A DNA stretch of 64,000 bases from Oncomelania hupensis (GCA_036898135.1 CM072527.1:32420727-32484726), one strand, 5' to 3'; positions 11,233 through 22,604 are shown, numbered from the stretch's first letter. Numbers and translations: made by a program. The notes: a model not told the origin generated them from the sequence alone.

Positions 11233-12330
11233 GAGCGCAATTGTTTTTGTAATGGAAAATGGCCAGTGCAGGTGGTATATAGCGCAAAGGGAAAGTGATG
11301 TAATTTGAAACAAAATAAATCACCTTCACAACGAATTCTAACTGCCTTCACAACAATGAAGACTGTCGATTTTGAAGGGAGCTTTCAAAATTTGCATACA
11401 GCTGCATTCCAATATATATGGTTTATAGGGGAAGTCACTGTGTAGTTGCATGAAGAGTCAAAACGGCTAGGCGAGTTATTGTTCGTTGCTCTAATTATAG
11501 CCCGCAGTGGTGTCGGATTTCACGAACGGGACTTTGGAGCTATTTTTGACAACTGGATTTTATTTTGTTCTTGGCTGGGCGGGAGTTACTTGTAGTGGGT
11601 TGTGGGCAGGGTGGGGTTGGGGTAGGGAGGGGGGAGGAGTGAATGGGGGGAAGATTGACGAGTGGGGATGCAGTATTTAATCTCTCTGTTGCACTCGTTG
11701 TTAGTTTTTATCAGAAGTAAGTTGAGTAGTTGATTCAGCCCCTATGCTTGAATCCTGATAAGTGTAACTCGGATTCGTATATCCACGCAGCCTGCTCACT
11801 CAGCAACAAGACAGAAGTCGTCGTATGTAGTTTTCCAACTTTATTCAGCGAACATCAACAACTGCATACAATCGCTTTTTCCACTCTCAACTTGTTTCTC
11901 TTTACAATCCTCTCTCTACAATTCTCTCTCTACTTTCAACTCTCTCAGTGCGGTACATATATAGTCTCTCTATACTCCAGAGAACTTTCGAATGATCGAC
12001 ACAATTTTAACCAATCAGAATAAATTTCGTCATCACTGTCTCACGTCATACAACTATATTTAGAATGGAAGCGTCTCTAGTTACCACTAGAATTATCCAC
12101 ACGCTTCGATCGATAGTAAACAACCAACTCTAGAAAATTCTCAAATAATATCGACCGACTAAAATTATCAACATTATACAAAGCTTCTTCTAACAACAAC
12201 GCAAAATCAAATTAAAAGGTAAATACACTCTATTATTGCATGATTTGCAGAATAAAACGATCAGATCTATCGCGCGCGTCCCACACGCACGATCGTGCGC
12301 GTCTCAGACGTAACACTCTCCCACTACTTG
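11233..12330. other. Spacer, possible degenerate LTR in its right half
   Basis: No gene. The stretch from about 11688 to 12315 begins TGTTGCACTC and ends GACGTAACA. It is followed by CTCTCCCACTAC, which on the minus strand is a purine tract, and a TATATATG sits in the middle. That is the outline of a minus-strand LTR, but no second copy or adjacent coding region supports it. Confidence 0.2.
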
Positions 12331-12335
12331 ACCAC

Positions 12336-12640
12336 TAGTGATTGTATAAAAGCTTAAGGCACTCCATTGTCATTTCCATCTTCCTATACGCTTGCGAAAC
12401 ATGGACCCTCACAGCAGATCTACAAAGAAGAATACAAAGCATGGAGATGAGGTGCTACCAAAGACTTCTGGGCATTTCCTATACCCAGCACATCACCAAT
12501 GACGAAGCCCAACAGACGGTCACACAAGCCATTGGACAACATGATGGCATGCTCACAGTGGTGAAGAAACGGAAACTCCGATAGTATGGCCACGTCACCA
12601 GAAGTTCAGGCCTTGTAAAGACCACACTGCACGGTGAATT
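12336..12640 (+). pseudogene. LINE reverse transcriptase C-terminal fragment
   Basis: The frame reads HSIVISIFLYACETWTLTAD and then MRCYQRLLGISYTQHITNDE, the segment after the RT catalytic core in RTE/BovB-like LINE proteins. The usual WYGH motif is broken: the W codon is TAG at about 12583, after VKKRKLR. The catalytic domain and 3' end are missing. The same family is present on the minus strand at 23229-23783. Confidence 0.85.
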
Positions 12641-12694
12641 TAAGCTCCAACATATACATCTTGTCACTTCGGGGGAAATCAGCAGCAACTCCCC

Positions 12695-12695
<1 letters not shown>

Positions 12696-12758
<63 letters not shown>

Positions 12759-12890
12759 TCTCTCTTCACATCCCCGCCCCCCTATCTAACCTCCTCCGCG
12801 GATGAAACCGAAGTACCTTTTACAGTTCATAAATCCAGTCTGCATCATCGCTTATATCCTCTCTCTTTCTCCCCCCCCCTCCTCTCTCCC

Positions 12891-12942
<52 letters not shown>

Positions 12943-13006
12943 ATTACAAAAGATTGCAAGAATAGGCGTATGCCTAAAATCTTAACCATTTAAAATAAAG
13001 TTCTGA

Positions 13007-13099
<93 letters not shown>

Positions 13100-13110
13100 C
13101 AGCTCTCTTT
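12696..13110. repeat. Three (TC)n arrays
   Basis: Arrays at about 12698-12768, 12890-12938 and 13010-13100, separated by 75-120 bp of unique sequence. Confidence 0.95.
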
Positions 13111-13599
13111 CTCCTTCCATCCGTCCCTCCATGCTTTCCTCCACCTTCTCCTCTTCTTCACCCTCTCTCTTCCTACCAACATCGATTCACCTGTATTGGG
13201 AGAACCCGAGGGACGGGCAGCACAGGTGCCAGAAAGATGGCCGCGTCATTATCTGATGGCTGGATGCTGTTACTTGAACCCTTTCTAGTGATCACCTGGG
13301 CATTGGCCAGGGGAAGAAAAAAAAGAAACTCGTCATCATCTGTAAAGGGCAATTAATCTGTCCCCTATACGCTCAATGTGTCCGGGGGCGTAAATCTTAC
13401 GCAACAACTGTAAAGGTTATTACAAGAAAAAGAGCATACTGGGTTTTTTCCTACTTTTAGTACATTCTGATTCGTCCGCCCACGTCCTCTCCAATGACAC
13501 CTCTCTCCAACATCCTCCCTAAGGATGGGATAATATATATTTTTGTGTGGGTTAACGGAATTTTCTTTTTGTTGCTTTGGAAGGATAACTCGATGGGGA

Positions 13600-13671
13600 A
13601 TAAAATATTGACTTTTGTTGCAAAGAAGATTATTTTCATATCTGTATATACTTTGTTTTCTTTCTTTCTTT

Positions 13672-13737
<66 letters not shown>

Positions 13738-13944
13738 GTTCTTTCTTTATTTCATTTTTTTCTTCTCTCGGTATTTCTTTCTTTGTTTCTTTATTTTCTT
13801 TTTCTTTTCTTTCTTTCTTTTTTTTATTTTTTTTATTTTTAAACAAATCTCTTTTCGGTTTTGTTTTCATACTGTCTTTTTTTCTTTATTCTTTATGCTG
13901 ACTTTTGTTGCAAAGAAGATTATTTTCATATTTGTATATATTTT
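13600..13944. repeat. (TTTC)n array bracketed by a ~42-bp direct repeat
   Basis: About 20 TTTC copies at 13655-13740 and degenerate T/C sequence after it. The block TTGTTGCAAAGAAGATTATT plus flanks occurs at about 13609-13654 and again at 13899-13944, so the microsatellite sits inside a local duplication. Confidence 0.85.
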
Positions 13945-14400
13945 CTTTCATTCTTCTTCTTTCTTCTTTTTCTTTCTTATATATTTTTCACTAACTTATT
14001 TAATTTAAAAAAAATGCTTCTCATTCGGTTTACTTTCTTGTCCATTTTGGTTTGTCTTGTTTCGTTTCTTGTCCATTTTTATTACATTTCATTGGATTTT
14101 TGTGGGTTTTTTCATTTATTTTTTCTTTGTTTTATTTTTTTTCTTCTGTTGTTTTTTCTTTTCCCTTTCCTGCTTTTTATTTTCATTTTCTTTCTTTCTT
14201 TCTTGCTTGCTTTCTTTCTGTTTTTATTCATTATTTTTTTCTTTGCTCTCATTTTCTTTTATAATTTATTTTGTGTATGTTTTTTAATAAAAATTATATT
14301 TCATTCATTCTGCTTTTCTTTTATTTTATGTTCTTTCTTTCTTTTTTTTTTCTAGCACCCTCCCCCCCCCTCTCTGCTCCCCTTTCTTTCTGTCTCTTCG
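13945..14400. repeat. T-rich low-complexity tract
   Basis: Extended T-rich sequence with TTTC, TTTTC and TTTA motifs, probably decayed from the adjacent array. The hydrophobic Phe/Leu frames here are not credible proteins. Confidence 0.75.
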
Positions 14401-15180
14401 TTCATTCAAGTTTTTGATGGGTAGACCGATTATCAAAATGTAAAAAAAAAAAAGTAAGAATGGTGAATTAAAATAACGAAACATCTACTTTGACTTTATT
14501 CGGCATAAGTAATTATTGTCAGCATTACAAACATCTGTTGATTTATGGCAAATCAAACAGTGGCTAGGCTACGACGGACGGACGGAATTTGGCTCGTTCT
14601 GGTCCCCGCTCATTACAAAGTATTTCCAGCTGCAAAAACTGAAAGTGAAAGCTGCGTTGACGCTGCTGATGGACAGAGCTACGTGTTTAAGTGGGTGGGC
14701 GAAGGAGGTAACGTTGTTATTATCTCATCTGCGCAGGTACTGTGCAATCATTTCTAGCTGAAATGCCTTCACAATGGACAATAGCTCACTAGCATCTCGC
14801 ATTATTATTAACAAACAAGTACAAAACTAAGAATCGACCACAGCCGCGATCGAAAAAGCTCCGTGCCTAAGCTTGGTTATTACACAGTTTGTGCAGTGGG
14901 GTTGTCTCCCTTCCATTACCAGCCAAGTTCGACAATCCAGTTTGTTTGAGCGCCAAGCTATGGTTACCTCCCTTCGGCGACAGGTGAGGCAATAACGTGA
15001 ACAAGTAGAAACATGTCCTTTAAAAAAAAAAATAATTTTTGTAGGGGGTGGGTTGTTCGCGTTGTTTTAATTGTCCTCTCTACATCGTCCGTCTTTCCCC
15101 GACTCTCCAACTTATCCACACTGCCCCTAGACCAGTCAACACTCTTCCCCACTCGTTCTGTCTTTGTTTTGTAATGTTTA
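14401..15180. other. Spacer with a short unassigned frame
   Basis: A plus-strand frame from 14545 reads protein-like for about 60 codons (ending ...GEGGNVVIISSAQ) and meets a CAG/GTACTG donor-like site near 14737. No clear acceptor or partner exon was found, so it is not called as an exon. Confidence 0.3.
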
Positions 15181-16470
15181 AAAATCTCTTTAACTTAGGG
15201 TAGGGTAGGGTTCCCCATTTGCGGTCAGCTCCCACCTGCGGACACCTACGCTTTTCTGACACGTTGAAAAGTGTTGGATGGTTGACCAAATACAGAGAAC
15301 TATCAGTATGTGGGCAAGTTGCGATCGAGTAGCCTAAATACTAATAAAGGTACGAGGTCAACAAAACTGTTCGCTGTTTGGGACACCTGTATAGTTATTT
15401 TTTTCTTATCTTTTTTCTGTGACTGTTTCCTCTCTTATACTTGTGTGAGTGCGAGTGCGCGCGTGTGTGTATGTGTGTGTGTTTATCTTTTTGTCTGCGT
15501 TTGTTGGTAGTACCCGGATTTTGCATCAGCAACATGATAACAGTCCCCCAAAATACCTTCTCTTCTTGCTGTAGGCGCAAGCCAACGTGGCCATTAACGG
15601 TGGTATTTAACTGCGAATACCTTTGCATGTTAGTGATGTATACGGTGACGTTTATTTAGCAAAGTGGGCCAAATCTCGTAGGCCTACTGATTGTAGCAGA
15701 CGATTTAAATAAATTAAAAAAAGAATCTGTGACAACGTTTTGATTCAAATTTTGCACGTGATGTTCAGCAAAGGGAGCTAATTCATGTACTGATTGTAGC
15801 AGACGATGCTTTTTTGTAGAAACCGTGACAAAGTTTAGATTCCATTGTCGCCCGTGTGAACTGAACCAAGCAATGTATTTAACAATGTATAAGCAGATAG
15901 CCATCTGTTACCGTGAATTAGAAATGTGATAAGTGTTTCAGTGTTTTTATAAAGGGTTGAGATGCACTTTAAACTATGACTGTGTCGTCTGCTGCAAGCC
16001 TAATCAAAGAGATGCGAGTTTAAGTTTCACAGTCACAGTCATTGTATCCAGTCGCCCCGAACAAGAGATACCCTTCAAATGTAACCTTTTGCCCTCTATT
16101 ACGAAACTACCGGTAGTCAAAATCCTACGTAACAGCCTTTTAGATGTAAAATGGAGACGCGTTTCATTTAAAATGGCTTTACTCTATGATACACCTTTTC
16201 ACAGAAAATCAATAATAGAATTTAATTCCATTGTAAAATCATGGTTTGGTTATTAAAATTCCAATATGCGATCGAGTGTGACGTGGAAATATGCGAAAGT
16301 TATTCCGTGTAATTGTAGAGTTATCGATCGTATGAAAAGGAAACTTAATTGTTATAGGCGATGTATATTTTTGTTAAAGGTATTGTTTTATTTCCTTTTT
16401 AATTTGCAATATAAACACATCCACTAGCAACACCACTATGAATAACAAGTCAACAACAGCATCTCGAAAT
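15181..16470. other. Spacer; short TAGGG run
   Basis: A few TAGGG repeats at about 15195-15212 resemble telomeric sequence but are too few to interpret. A strong acceptor-like tract (CTTCTCTTCTTGCTGTAG) ends near 15574, but the following frames close quickly. No gene recognised. Confidence 0.4.
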
Positions 16471-16472
16471 AT

Positions 16473-16556
<84 letters not shown>

Positions 16557-16595
16557 CTGATGATGATGATGACGATGATGACGATGATGATGATT

Positions 16596-16630
<35 letters not shown>

Positions 16631-16646
16631 TATGATTATGATTATG

Positions 16647-16718
<72 letters not shown>

Positions 16719-16863
16719 TGTTTTCATTGTTGTTGTTGTCATCATTGTGACTGTATTTATGATGATGAGGAGGAGGAGGAGAAAGGAGAGATGATGATGA
16801 TAATGATGATGATAGTGATGATGAGGATGGTTATGACGATGATAATGAGGATGAGGATGATTG

Positions 16864-16931
<68 letters not shown>

Positions 16932-16953
16932 ATTATTATTGTTATTGTTGTTG

Positions 16954-17028
<75 letters not shown>

Positions 17029-17085
17029 GTTTTCATTGTTGTTGTCATCATTGTTACTGTATTTATGATGAGGAGGAGGAGGAGT
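16471..17085. repeat. Duplicated compound (ATG)n(ATT)n trinucleotide array
   Basis: Two copies of the same compound block. Each has an ATG/GAT-rich part, a long (ATT)n part and then a linker (TTTTCATTGTTG ... CTGTATTTATGATG) ending in GAG repeats. The linkers are at about 16719-16785 and 17028-17085, giving a higher-order period near 310 bp. The large poly-Asn, poly-Met, poly-Ile and poly-Leu frames are artefacts of it. Confidence 0.9.
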
Positions 17086-17371
17086 CGGACAAAGAAGAAA
17101 CATATGAGCGGAAGAGGAAGGTATTAATATATCAATGTGCATGTTTAAGAATGAACAAGACGCAGACTATCAGCCTAATCAGGGTTTGTCACTTTTTTTT
17201 TTTTAAAGTCTAATGTAATGGAATGATATCCTACAAAGAAGAAAACTACGCTATATGCAACTGAATGTCAACCAGGTTGTTTCACAGTCGTCTTTTTCAC
17301 ATCATTAACAAAGAGACTTTTTAGTAGAAGAGGCCGCAGTAGTGATGATGGTAGGGGCGGGAGTAACGGTA

Positions 17372-17373
<2 letters not shown>

Positions 17374-17465
<92 letters not shown>
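17374..17465. repeat. (AG)n(ACAG)n microsatellite
   Basis: About 24 AG followed by about 11 ACAG copies. Similar AG-to-ACAG junctions occur at 40390-40475. Confidence 0.97.
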
Positions 17466-17689
17466 GATGTGGGTCGAAGTTTGATGGAGCAGGAGGAGAG
17501 AGATTTATAGTGTGTCATTTAAAAATTAAAAAAAGGAAAAGCTCGTTTTCTATCATCTTACCTAGTGTAATCAAAATGACCCCAGACTCAGACTGGAATG
17601 TTAAAATAAAATGCCAAATTTCTAGGTCAAAATCATTATCATGAGAAAAAAAAACAACAACAAAAAAACTTGAGACCCACAGTAAAATG

Positions 17690-17790
17690 TGTGCCCGTAA
17701 CCTTTAGGTCGTTGGGGATGGAAGCTTGTGCGGCCTCCATTTTCTCTAGGCCAGCTCCATGAGGGCGGTGCCTATCTCCTCTCCCTCCCC
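17690..17790 (-). mobile_element. 5S-type SINE, 3' fragment
   Basis: Contains GGTCGTTGGGGATGGAAG, CTCTAGGCCAGCT and ATGAGGGCGGTGCCTATCTC, the 3' part of the family in reverse. It stops at a C-rich tract near 17790. Confidence 0.65.
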
Positions 17791-17997
17791 TCCCCCCCCC
17801 CTCCGAGACCCACAGTACAGGCCCTTTAAGCCCCCCGCACTCCCTCCCCCCCCCACCCCCATGAGGTTCGTTTTTGCACGCCACAGGCAAGCATTCTAGG
17901 ACCCACTGAGTCAATGCAGCTGGTAGTGAAACACCGTACAGAGAGTCATTATTACAGGCAACCACACTACAGCGTGAACGATTTCCCGCTACCATTT

Positions 17998-18066
17998 GAG
18001 ATTTGAACCCAGGTTGTCACGCAGGCCGAGAGAAGGTTGTCCAGACTAAGCGGCCAGCCACTTGTA
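17998..18066 (-). mobile_element. tRNA-like SINE head
   Basis: On the minus strand a near-perfect B box GGGTTCAAATC (about 18001-18012) follows a GGCTGGCCGCTTAG A-box-like segment at roughly tRNA spacing. There is no closing acceptor stem, so a SINE or tRNA relic is more likely than a gene. Confidence 0.45.
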
Positions 18067-18089
18067 GCTACTGTTCTCGGCCAGGGTGG

Positions 18090-18366
18090 TGCTGGTGATC
18101 GGTGGTTGGGGAGAGAGGCATTTGGGGACCTTCCTTTTCTCTAGGCCAGCTTAATGAGGGCGGTGCTTATCTCTTTGCTTTGCTTCTTTACTTTTCCCGG
18201 TTCTAAACATGTCCCGGCACCCATTCACAGCTGGGTGAACTGTTGTTTCATTCTTTGTTGCGTCGTTTGGGGGTTGTCTTTCGTGTATGGTCATCCATCC
18301 AAGTACTAACCCCGTCCCAGCATTGCTTACTACGAAACATTGCTAAGGTGGGCCCAAACCACTGCA
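18090..18366 (-). mobile_element. 5S rRNA-derived SINE, near full length
   Basis: On the minus strand, 18330-18289 reads AAGCAATGCTGGGACG and then TTAGTACTTGGATGG and ATGACC. This matches the internal promoter half of eukaryotic 5S rRNA (AAGCAACGTCGGGC, GTTAGTACTTGGATGGGTGACC) at roughly four of five positions, including a 15-nt exact run. A roughly 200-bp body shared with the copies at 4368 and 30619 follows. The LINE at 18368 starts immediately beside it. Confidence 0.75.
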
Positions 18367-18367
18367 T

Positions 18368-21300
18368 TAAAAAAAACAAGATGGCGCCGAACTATGGCGA
18401 CAAGGTACGCTAGCGGCTATTTCTGTTGTTAATTGTCGTTGTCCTTGTGTGTGGATCGAATGAACGCTTCCTGAAGTATGAACGTGAAGTGCTGCTGAAT
18501 CTCCGTGCATTGGGTCTTCCTGATGTTTCTCCAGAGTGGATCAAACACGATCTTTCTCCTGCTGCAGTCGACTCGTCGCCAGACCGCCATGATATCAGCA
18601 GTTATGCGCAGTCCTGCTTGTCACGCTCAACTCGCAAACGTGGTAGGCGTAGCGGCGCCCTTGTTAGGTTTCGCCGTCGTTGTGCTCGCCCACCACTGCC
18701 TGCAATCGTACTTTCGAACGTCCGTTCGTTGAACAACAAGAAAGACGAATTTCTGCTTTTGATGACGACGAAACGTGAGTACCGCGACGCTTCTGTTGTC
18801 TGTCTGACGGAAACGTGGCTGCAACCTATCACGCCAGATCGCGATGTCACCCCTCCCGGCTTTACTACGTTTAGGGCGGACAGATCCCCTGGCCTGTCTG
18901 GAAAAGAGAGCGGCGGTGGAGTGTGCTTCTTGATCAACAACAGATGGTGTGTCGACAGTCACGTCGTCTCCACGTCGTGCAGTCCTGAAGTTGAGACTCT
19001 TGTTCTTAATTGTAGACCTTTTTATTCACCTCGTGAATTTGCCTCTGTTGTTTTAATTGGTGTATATGTTGACCCCAAGGCCAACCCATCACATATTTTG
19101 TCTCAGTTATCTGATGTTGTCCATAGTGCCGAAACCACTTTCCCCAACAGTTCCATAATTATTTCTGGCGATTTCAACCATATCAACCTGAGAAAAGCAC
19201 ACCCTAGGTACCACCCACAGGTTGACATTCCCACTCGTCATGATAACATTCTGGATCAATGCTACACTGCTTTTCCAAAATCATACCGAGCTGTTGCTAG
19301 ACCTAACCTAGGGGAGTCAGACCACATAGTTATTCTCCTCATACCAACCTATAAACAAAAACTTAAAACTGCTAAGCCCATTGTAAAACGGGTTAAGAAA
19401 TGGTCCTGTGATTCAGCCACTGCCCTGCAGGGCTGTTTGGATTGCACAGATTGGGACATTTTCAAAAGTGCCTGCCCAACTCTTGATGAATATACTGACA
19501 CTGTCACCTCATATATAAGTTTCTGCACTGACAACTGTATCCCTACCAGAACATTCAAAGTGTATCCCAATGATAAACCATGGTTTACAAGGGAGATTAA
19601 GGGCAAGTTGCTTGCAAAACAGGCTGCCTTTGGGAGTGGGGATGCTGACCGTTTCAAGGCGGCCAAGTATGATTTAAAGAAAACTGTTCGCAAGGCGAAA
19701 GCTGAGTTTGGGCGCAAGCTTGAGGTTGAATTTTCCTCCAATAATCCTAGAACAGTCTGGCAGGGTCTTCAGAAGGCCACTCAGTACAAAGAGATGAAGT
19801 CTATCAATCCTGCCCCTGATCCCAACCTCCCTGATCAGCTGAACCACTTTTATGGGCGCTTTGACAGGCAGAATGGGATGCCCCCGCCTGTTCTGTCCCC
19901 ACTTGATCCTGCTGGGGAGGCTGCTTTTGTAATCGAAGAAGCGGAAGTTAGGGCCTTGTTCAAAAAGCAAAATATCAGGAAGGCGGCGGGCCCGGATGGG
20001 GTGTCCCCTGCAGTGCTCAAGACATGTGCAGACCAACTAGCTCCTGTGTTTACAGATGTTTTTAATCAGTCACTTCAGCAATGCACTGTCCCACGGTGCT
20101 TTAAAACTTCCACCATTGTCCCTGTCCCTAAAAAAGCTACCATCTCAGGGTTGAATGACTTTCGCCCAGTCGCTCTCACTTCAGTTGTGATGAAGGTGAT
20201 GGAGCGCCTGGTGCTAAAATATATGCAGTCGGTCACTCAGGATAAGATGGATCCACACCAGTTTGCTTATCGCAGAAATAGGTCTGTCGATGACGCAGTT
20301 GCACTGGCACTGCACTACATCCTTCAGCATCTTGATCACCCTAAGACTTATGCTAGGATTTTATTTGTAGACTATTCATCTGCCTTCAACACTATTATTC
20401 CCCATAAGCTATACAGTAAGCTAGTTGACTTGGGTTTGGGGTTGCCAGTTTGTCGTTGGGTCCTCGACTTTCTGCTGGAGCGTCCGCAGTCAGTCAGAGT
20501 AGGTGACATACTCTCCAGTCAGATCACCCTCAATACTGGGGCGCCTCAAGGCTGCGTGCTGTCTCCGCTGCTATTCACTCTCTTCACAAATGACTGTGTG
20601 TCAAAGCATAAGTCAGTACACATCCTGAAATTCTCAGACGACACCACTGTTGAGGGCTTGATCTTGGATGCCGATGAAACAGCATATCGTGATGCAGTGG
20701 ATGATCTTGTTGGCTGGTGTAGCAATAATAATCTGGAGTTGAATGTCTCAAAAACAAAAGAAATGATTGTTGACTTTCGGAAGAAGAAAACTCCTATCCA
20801 TCATCTCCTCATTAATGGAGAAGTGGTCGAACAAGTTGATAGTTTCCGGTTCTTAGGTACTACAATTTCAGCTGACCTCCGGTGGGAGGCACATATCTCA
20901 GGTGCCATTAAGAAAGCCCATCAAAGGTTGTATTTTCTTCGTCAGCTCAAAACATTCAGAGTCAGTCAGAATATCCTATCACTATTCTACCGGTCCATAG
21001 TAGAGAGCGTTCTCACTTTCTCGGTCGTGGTATGGCACTCTAGTGCGAGCAGTCAGGACAGGGACAGACTTGAACGTGTTGTACGACAAGCATCAAAAGT
21101 CGTTGGGAGCGTTCTCCCTTCCATTGAATCAATGTTTCTGCTCCGAGCCAACCGCAGAGCTCAAAATATATATAAAGACAAACTCCACCCAGCCAGCCAG
21201 TTCTTCCAGCTGCTACCCTCGGGGCGGAGATTAAGAATGCCTCGGTGCACCACATCAAGATCTCTCAATAGTTTTTTCCCACAAGCAGTTAAACTGCTTA

Positions 21301-22604
21301 ATCTTGAGATGGGCTGATTGCCCCAGTGTGTTGGGCGAGTGTGTGTGTATGCACACACATTGATACTTAATCACCCCACAATGTAGACAATACAGGTGCG
21401 TGTGTGTGTGTGTGTGGTGTGTGTGTGTGTATATAACTTCTATATTCTACCCTTACATCTCCCTTCCCCCATACACTATCCACTGTTGGGTAATCTGCAG
21501 CTAAGAATGGATTTAAAGATTTGTATACAAGCGTGTCACCCTTGGAAACCCTTGATGCAATACCCTACCCTGTTTGCAATGGTGGTCAGACAGCTAATTA
21601 ATATTAGAGCCATCACTAATGTTGAACTTCATCTGTTGGGATGTAAGACTTGTTAGAAGTTGTTTCTGTTGAATTTGGTTTTTTAATTGTTATTATTCTT
21701 GTTGTTTTATCGGTGGTATTTCTTATGCATTTTATAAAGACACTATGTTACTCCTTTTGATGTGGATGGTGCAGTGTTGGTGATAAAACTGATGTGTCTG
21801 TACTTGTGCTATTTGTGTACTGTGATTTTCGGCAATATCTGCTACTGTGACTGCAGTAGTTTTTAAATTTGTGAGTATGACATATTATTGTTATTATTAT
21901 TGTTGTTATTATTGTTGTTATTATTGTTATTATTATTATTTCTTGCTGTGCATGCTCCGTGTGTGTGCGGGCGACGGATGCTGCGGCTTGTGTCACATTG
22001 GACACGTGTATTTTTCAGACATACCCTACCTCTGCTCTAGGCTAAACACAGATTTCCGCATGCCGAAACTAATATTCCCTTACCTCCTATGCTAAGCCGT
22101 CTCTTCTTCTTGTTCCTCGGTATCCAATTTCAGTGTATCCAGTGTCAGTGCACTCGACAGTGTAGTATTTACTCAGAACCACAGTTTATCAAATTTATTG
22201 TATAATACCCAGGTCCCTGACCATGGCCTCAACAAGTACATGCGGACGCCATGCTTATTGTGAGAGCCAATAATTTGTCGTAGAGCACGTTTCGTACAAG
22301 GAGGCCTACTCGCTGCGCATAGGCGTGTTAATGTCAAAGTAACACGAGGTCGAATGGATGTTTCAGCAATGTGCGTGCGTGCGTGTGTGTGTGTCGACTA
22401 GCAAATATATATTTGCCAATTTTGTACAGTTCATCTGTTTTATGACTTTATCTTCTATTTTTATATTGTGATTATTGTCAGCTTGTTCACATTTTCACTA
22501 TGCTTTATATGTTTTTATATGTGCTTTTGTGTGGTGCTGCAGCGTTGACCAAATGCATTCCTTGTGTATCATTCACTTGGCAATAAATTATCTTGAATCT
22601 TACT
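18368..22604 (+). mobile_element. LINE retrotransposon (L2/CR1-like), probably near full length
   Basis: A non-LTR element of about 4.2 kb. The 5' end has ACAAGATGGCGCCGAAC, like the YY1-type start of many LINE 5' UTRs. One long endonuclease-RT frame follows. A 1.3-kb 3' UTR ends in TTGGCAATAAATTATCTTG and AATCTTAC, the terminus type of L2-like LINEs; the same terminus with repeats appears in reverse at 29547. The 3' boundary is inferred from that ending. The only flank similarity seen is a 5-bp ACTGC, too short to prove a target duplication. There is no ORF1. Confidence 0.75.
18426..21317 (+). CDS. LINE ORF2: endonuclease-reverse transcriptase
   Basis: The protein nicks target DNA and reverse-transcribes the LINE RNA at the nick. 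The N-terminal half is an exonuclease-endonuclease-phosphatase domain: NVRSLNNKKDE near residue 98, LTETWL, GDFNH at 248-252 and SDH at 298-300. The RT domain follows: KAAGPDGVSPAVLK, DFRPVALTS, VDYSSAFNTI near 648, GAPQGCVLSPLLF, and the catalytic box as FSDD (736-739) with S in place of the usual A. A thumb-like tail ends ...AVKLLN. The frame is open over 963 codons, but there is no in-frame ATG before about residue 113 and a TAG at 18411 closes it upstream. The start codon is therefore lost, frameshifted or non-AUG. It is otherwise intact. Confidence 0.93.
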   Translation: MLIVVVLVCGSNERFLKYEREVLLNLRALGLPDVSPEWIKHDLSPAAVDSSPDRHDISSYAQSCLSRSTRKRGRRSGALVRFRRRCARPPLPAIVLSNVRSLNNKKDEFLLLMTTKREYRDASVVCLTETWLQPITPDRDVTPPGFTTFRADRSPGLSGKESGGGVCFLINNRWCVDSHVVSTSCSPEVETLVLNCRPFYSPREFASVVLIGVYVDPKANPSHILSQLSDVVHSAETTFPNSSIIISGDFNHINLRKAHPRYHPQVDIPTRHDNILDQCYTAFPKSYRAVARPNLGESDHIVILLIPTYKQKLKTAKPIVKRVKKWSCDSATALQGCLDCTDWDIFKSACPTLDEYTDTVTSYISFCTDNCIPTRTFKVYPNDKPWFTREIKGKLLAKQAAFGSGDADRFKAAKYDLKKTVRKAKAEFGRKLEVEFSSNNPRTVWQGLQKATQYKEMKSINPAPDPNLPDQLNHFYGRFDRQNGMPPPVLSPLDPAGEAAFVIEEAEVRALFKKQNIRKAAGPDGVSPAVLKTCADQLAPVFTDVFNQSLQQCTVPRCFKTSTIVPVPKKATISGLNDFRPVALTSVVMKVMERLVLKYMQSVTQDKMDPHQFAYRRNRSVDDAVALALHYILQHLDHPKTYARILFVDYSSAFNTIIPHKLYSKLVDLGLGLPVCRWVLDFLLERPQSVRVGDILSSQITLNTGAPQGCVLSPLLFTLFTNDCVSKHKSVHILKFSDDTTVEGLILDADETAYRDAVDDLVGWCSNNNLELNVSKTKEMIVDFRKKKTPIHHLLINGEVVEQVDSFRFLGTTISADLRWEAHISGAIKKAHQRLYFLRQLKTFRVSQNILSLFYRSIVESVLTFSVVVWHSSASSQDRDRLERVVRQASKVVGSVLPSIESMFLLRANRRAQNIYKDKLHPASQFFQLLPSGRRLRMPRCTTSRSLNSFFPQAVKLLNLEMG

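Noticed and set aside
11688..12315. Solo LTR
   Set aside because: TG...CA-like ends, a purine-like tract and a TATA-like motif are suggestive, but no second copy, primer site or target duplication was found.
13462..13530. Exon after a strong TTTTCCTACTTTTAG acceptor
   Set aside because: The frame is open but runs into T-rich low-complexity sequence with no donor, and nothing recognisable is encoded.
14545..14757. 70-codon plus-strand protein
   Set aside because: Two overlapping frames are open, neither has a known motif, and the only support is a weak donor-like CAG/GTACTG.
15195..15212. Interstitial telomere
   Set aside because: Only a few TAGGG units, not TTAGGG; below any useful threshold.
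15575..15609. Terminal exon after CTTCTCTTCTTGCTGTAG
   Set aside because: Only about 11 codons (QANVAINGGI) before a stop, with no donor-side partner exon; too little to call.
16374..17213. 225- and 246-codon poly-Asn/poly-Met/poly-Ile frames
   Set aside because: Read-through of trinucleotide arrays; not a gene.
18289..18330. Functional 5S rRNA gene
   Set aside because: Only the internal promoter half is 5S-like and it is joined to a SINE body; the remaining 5S sequence is absent.
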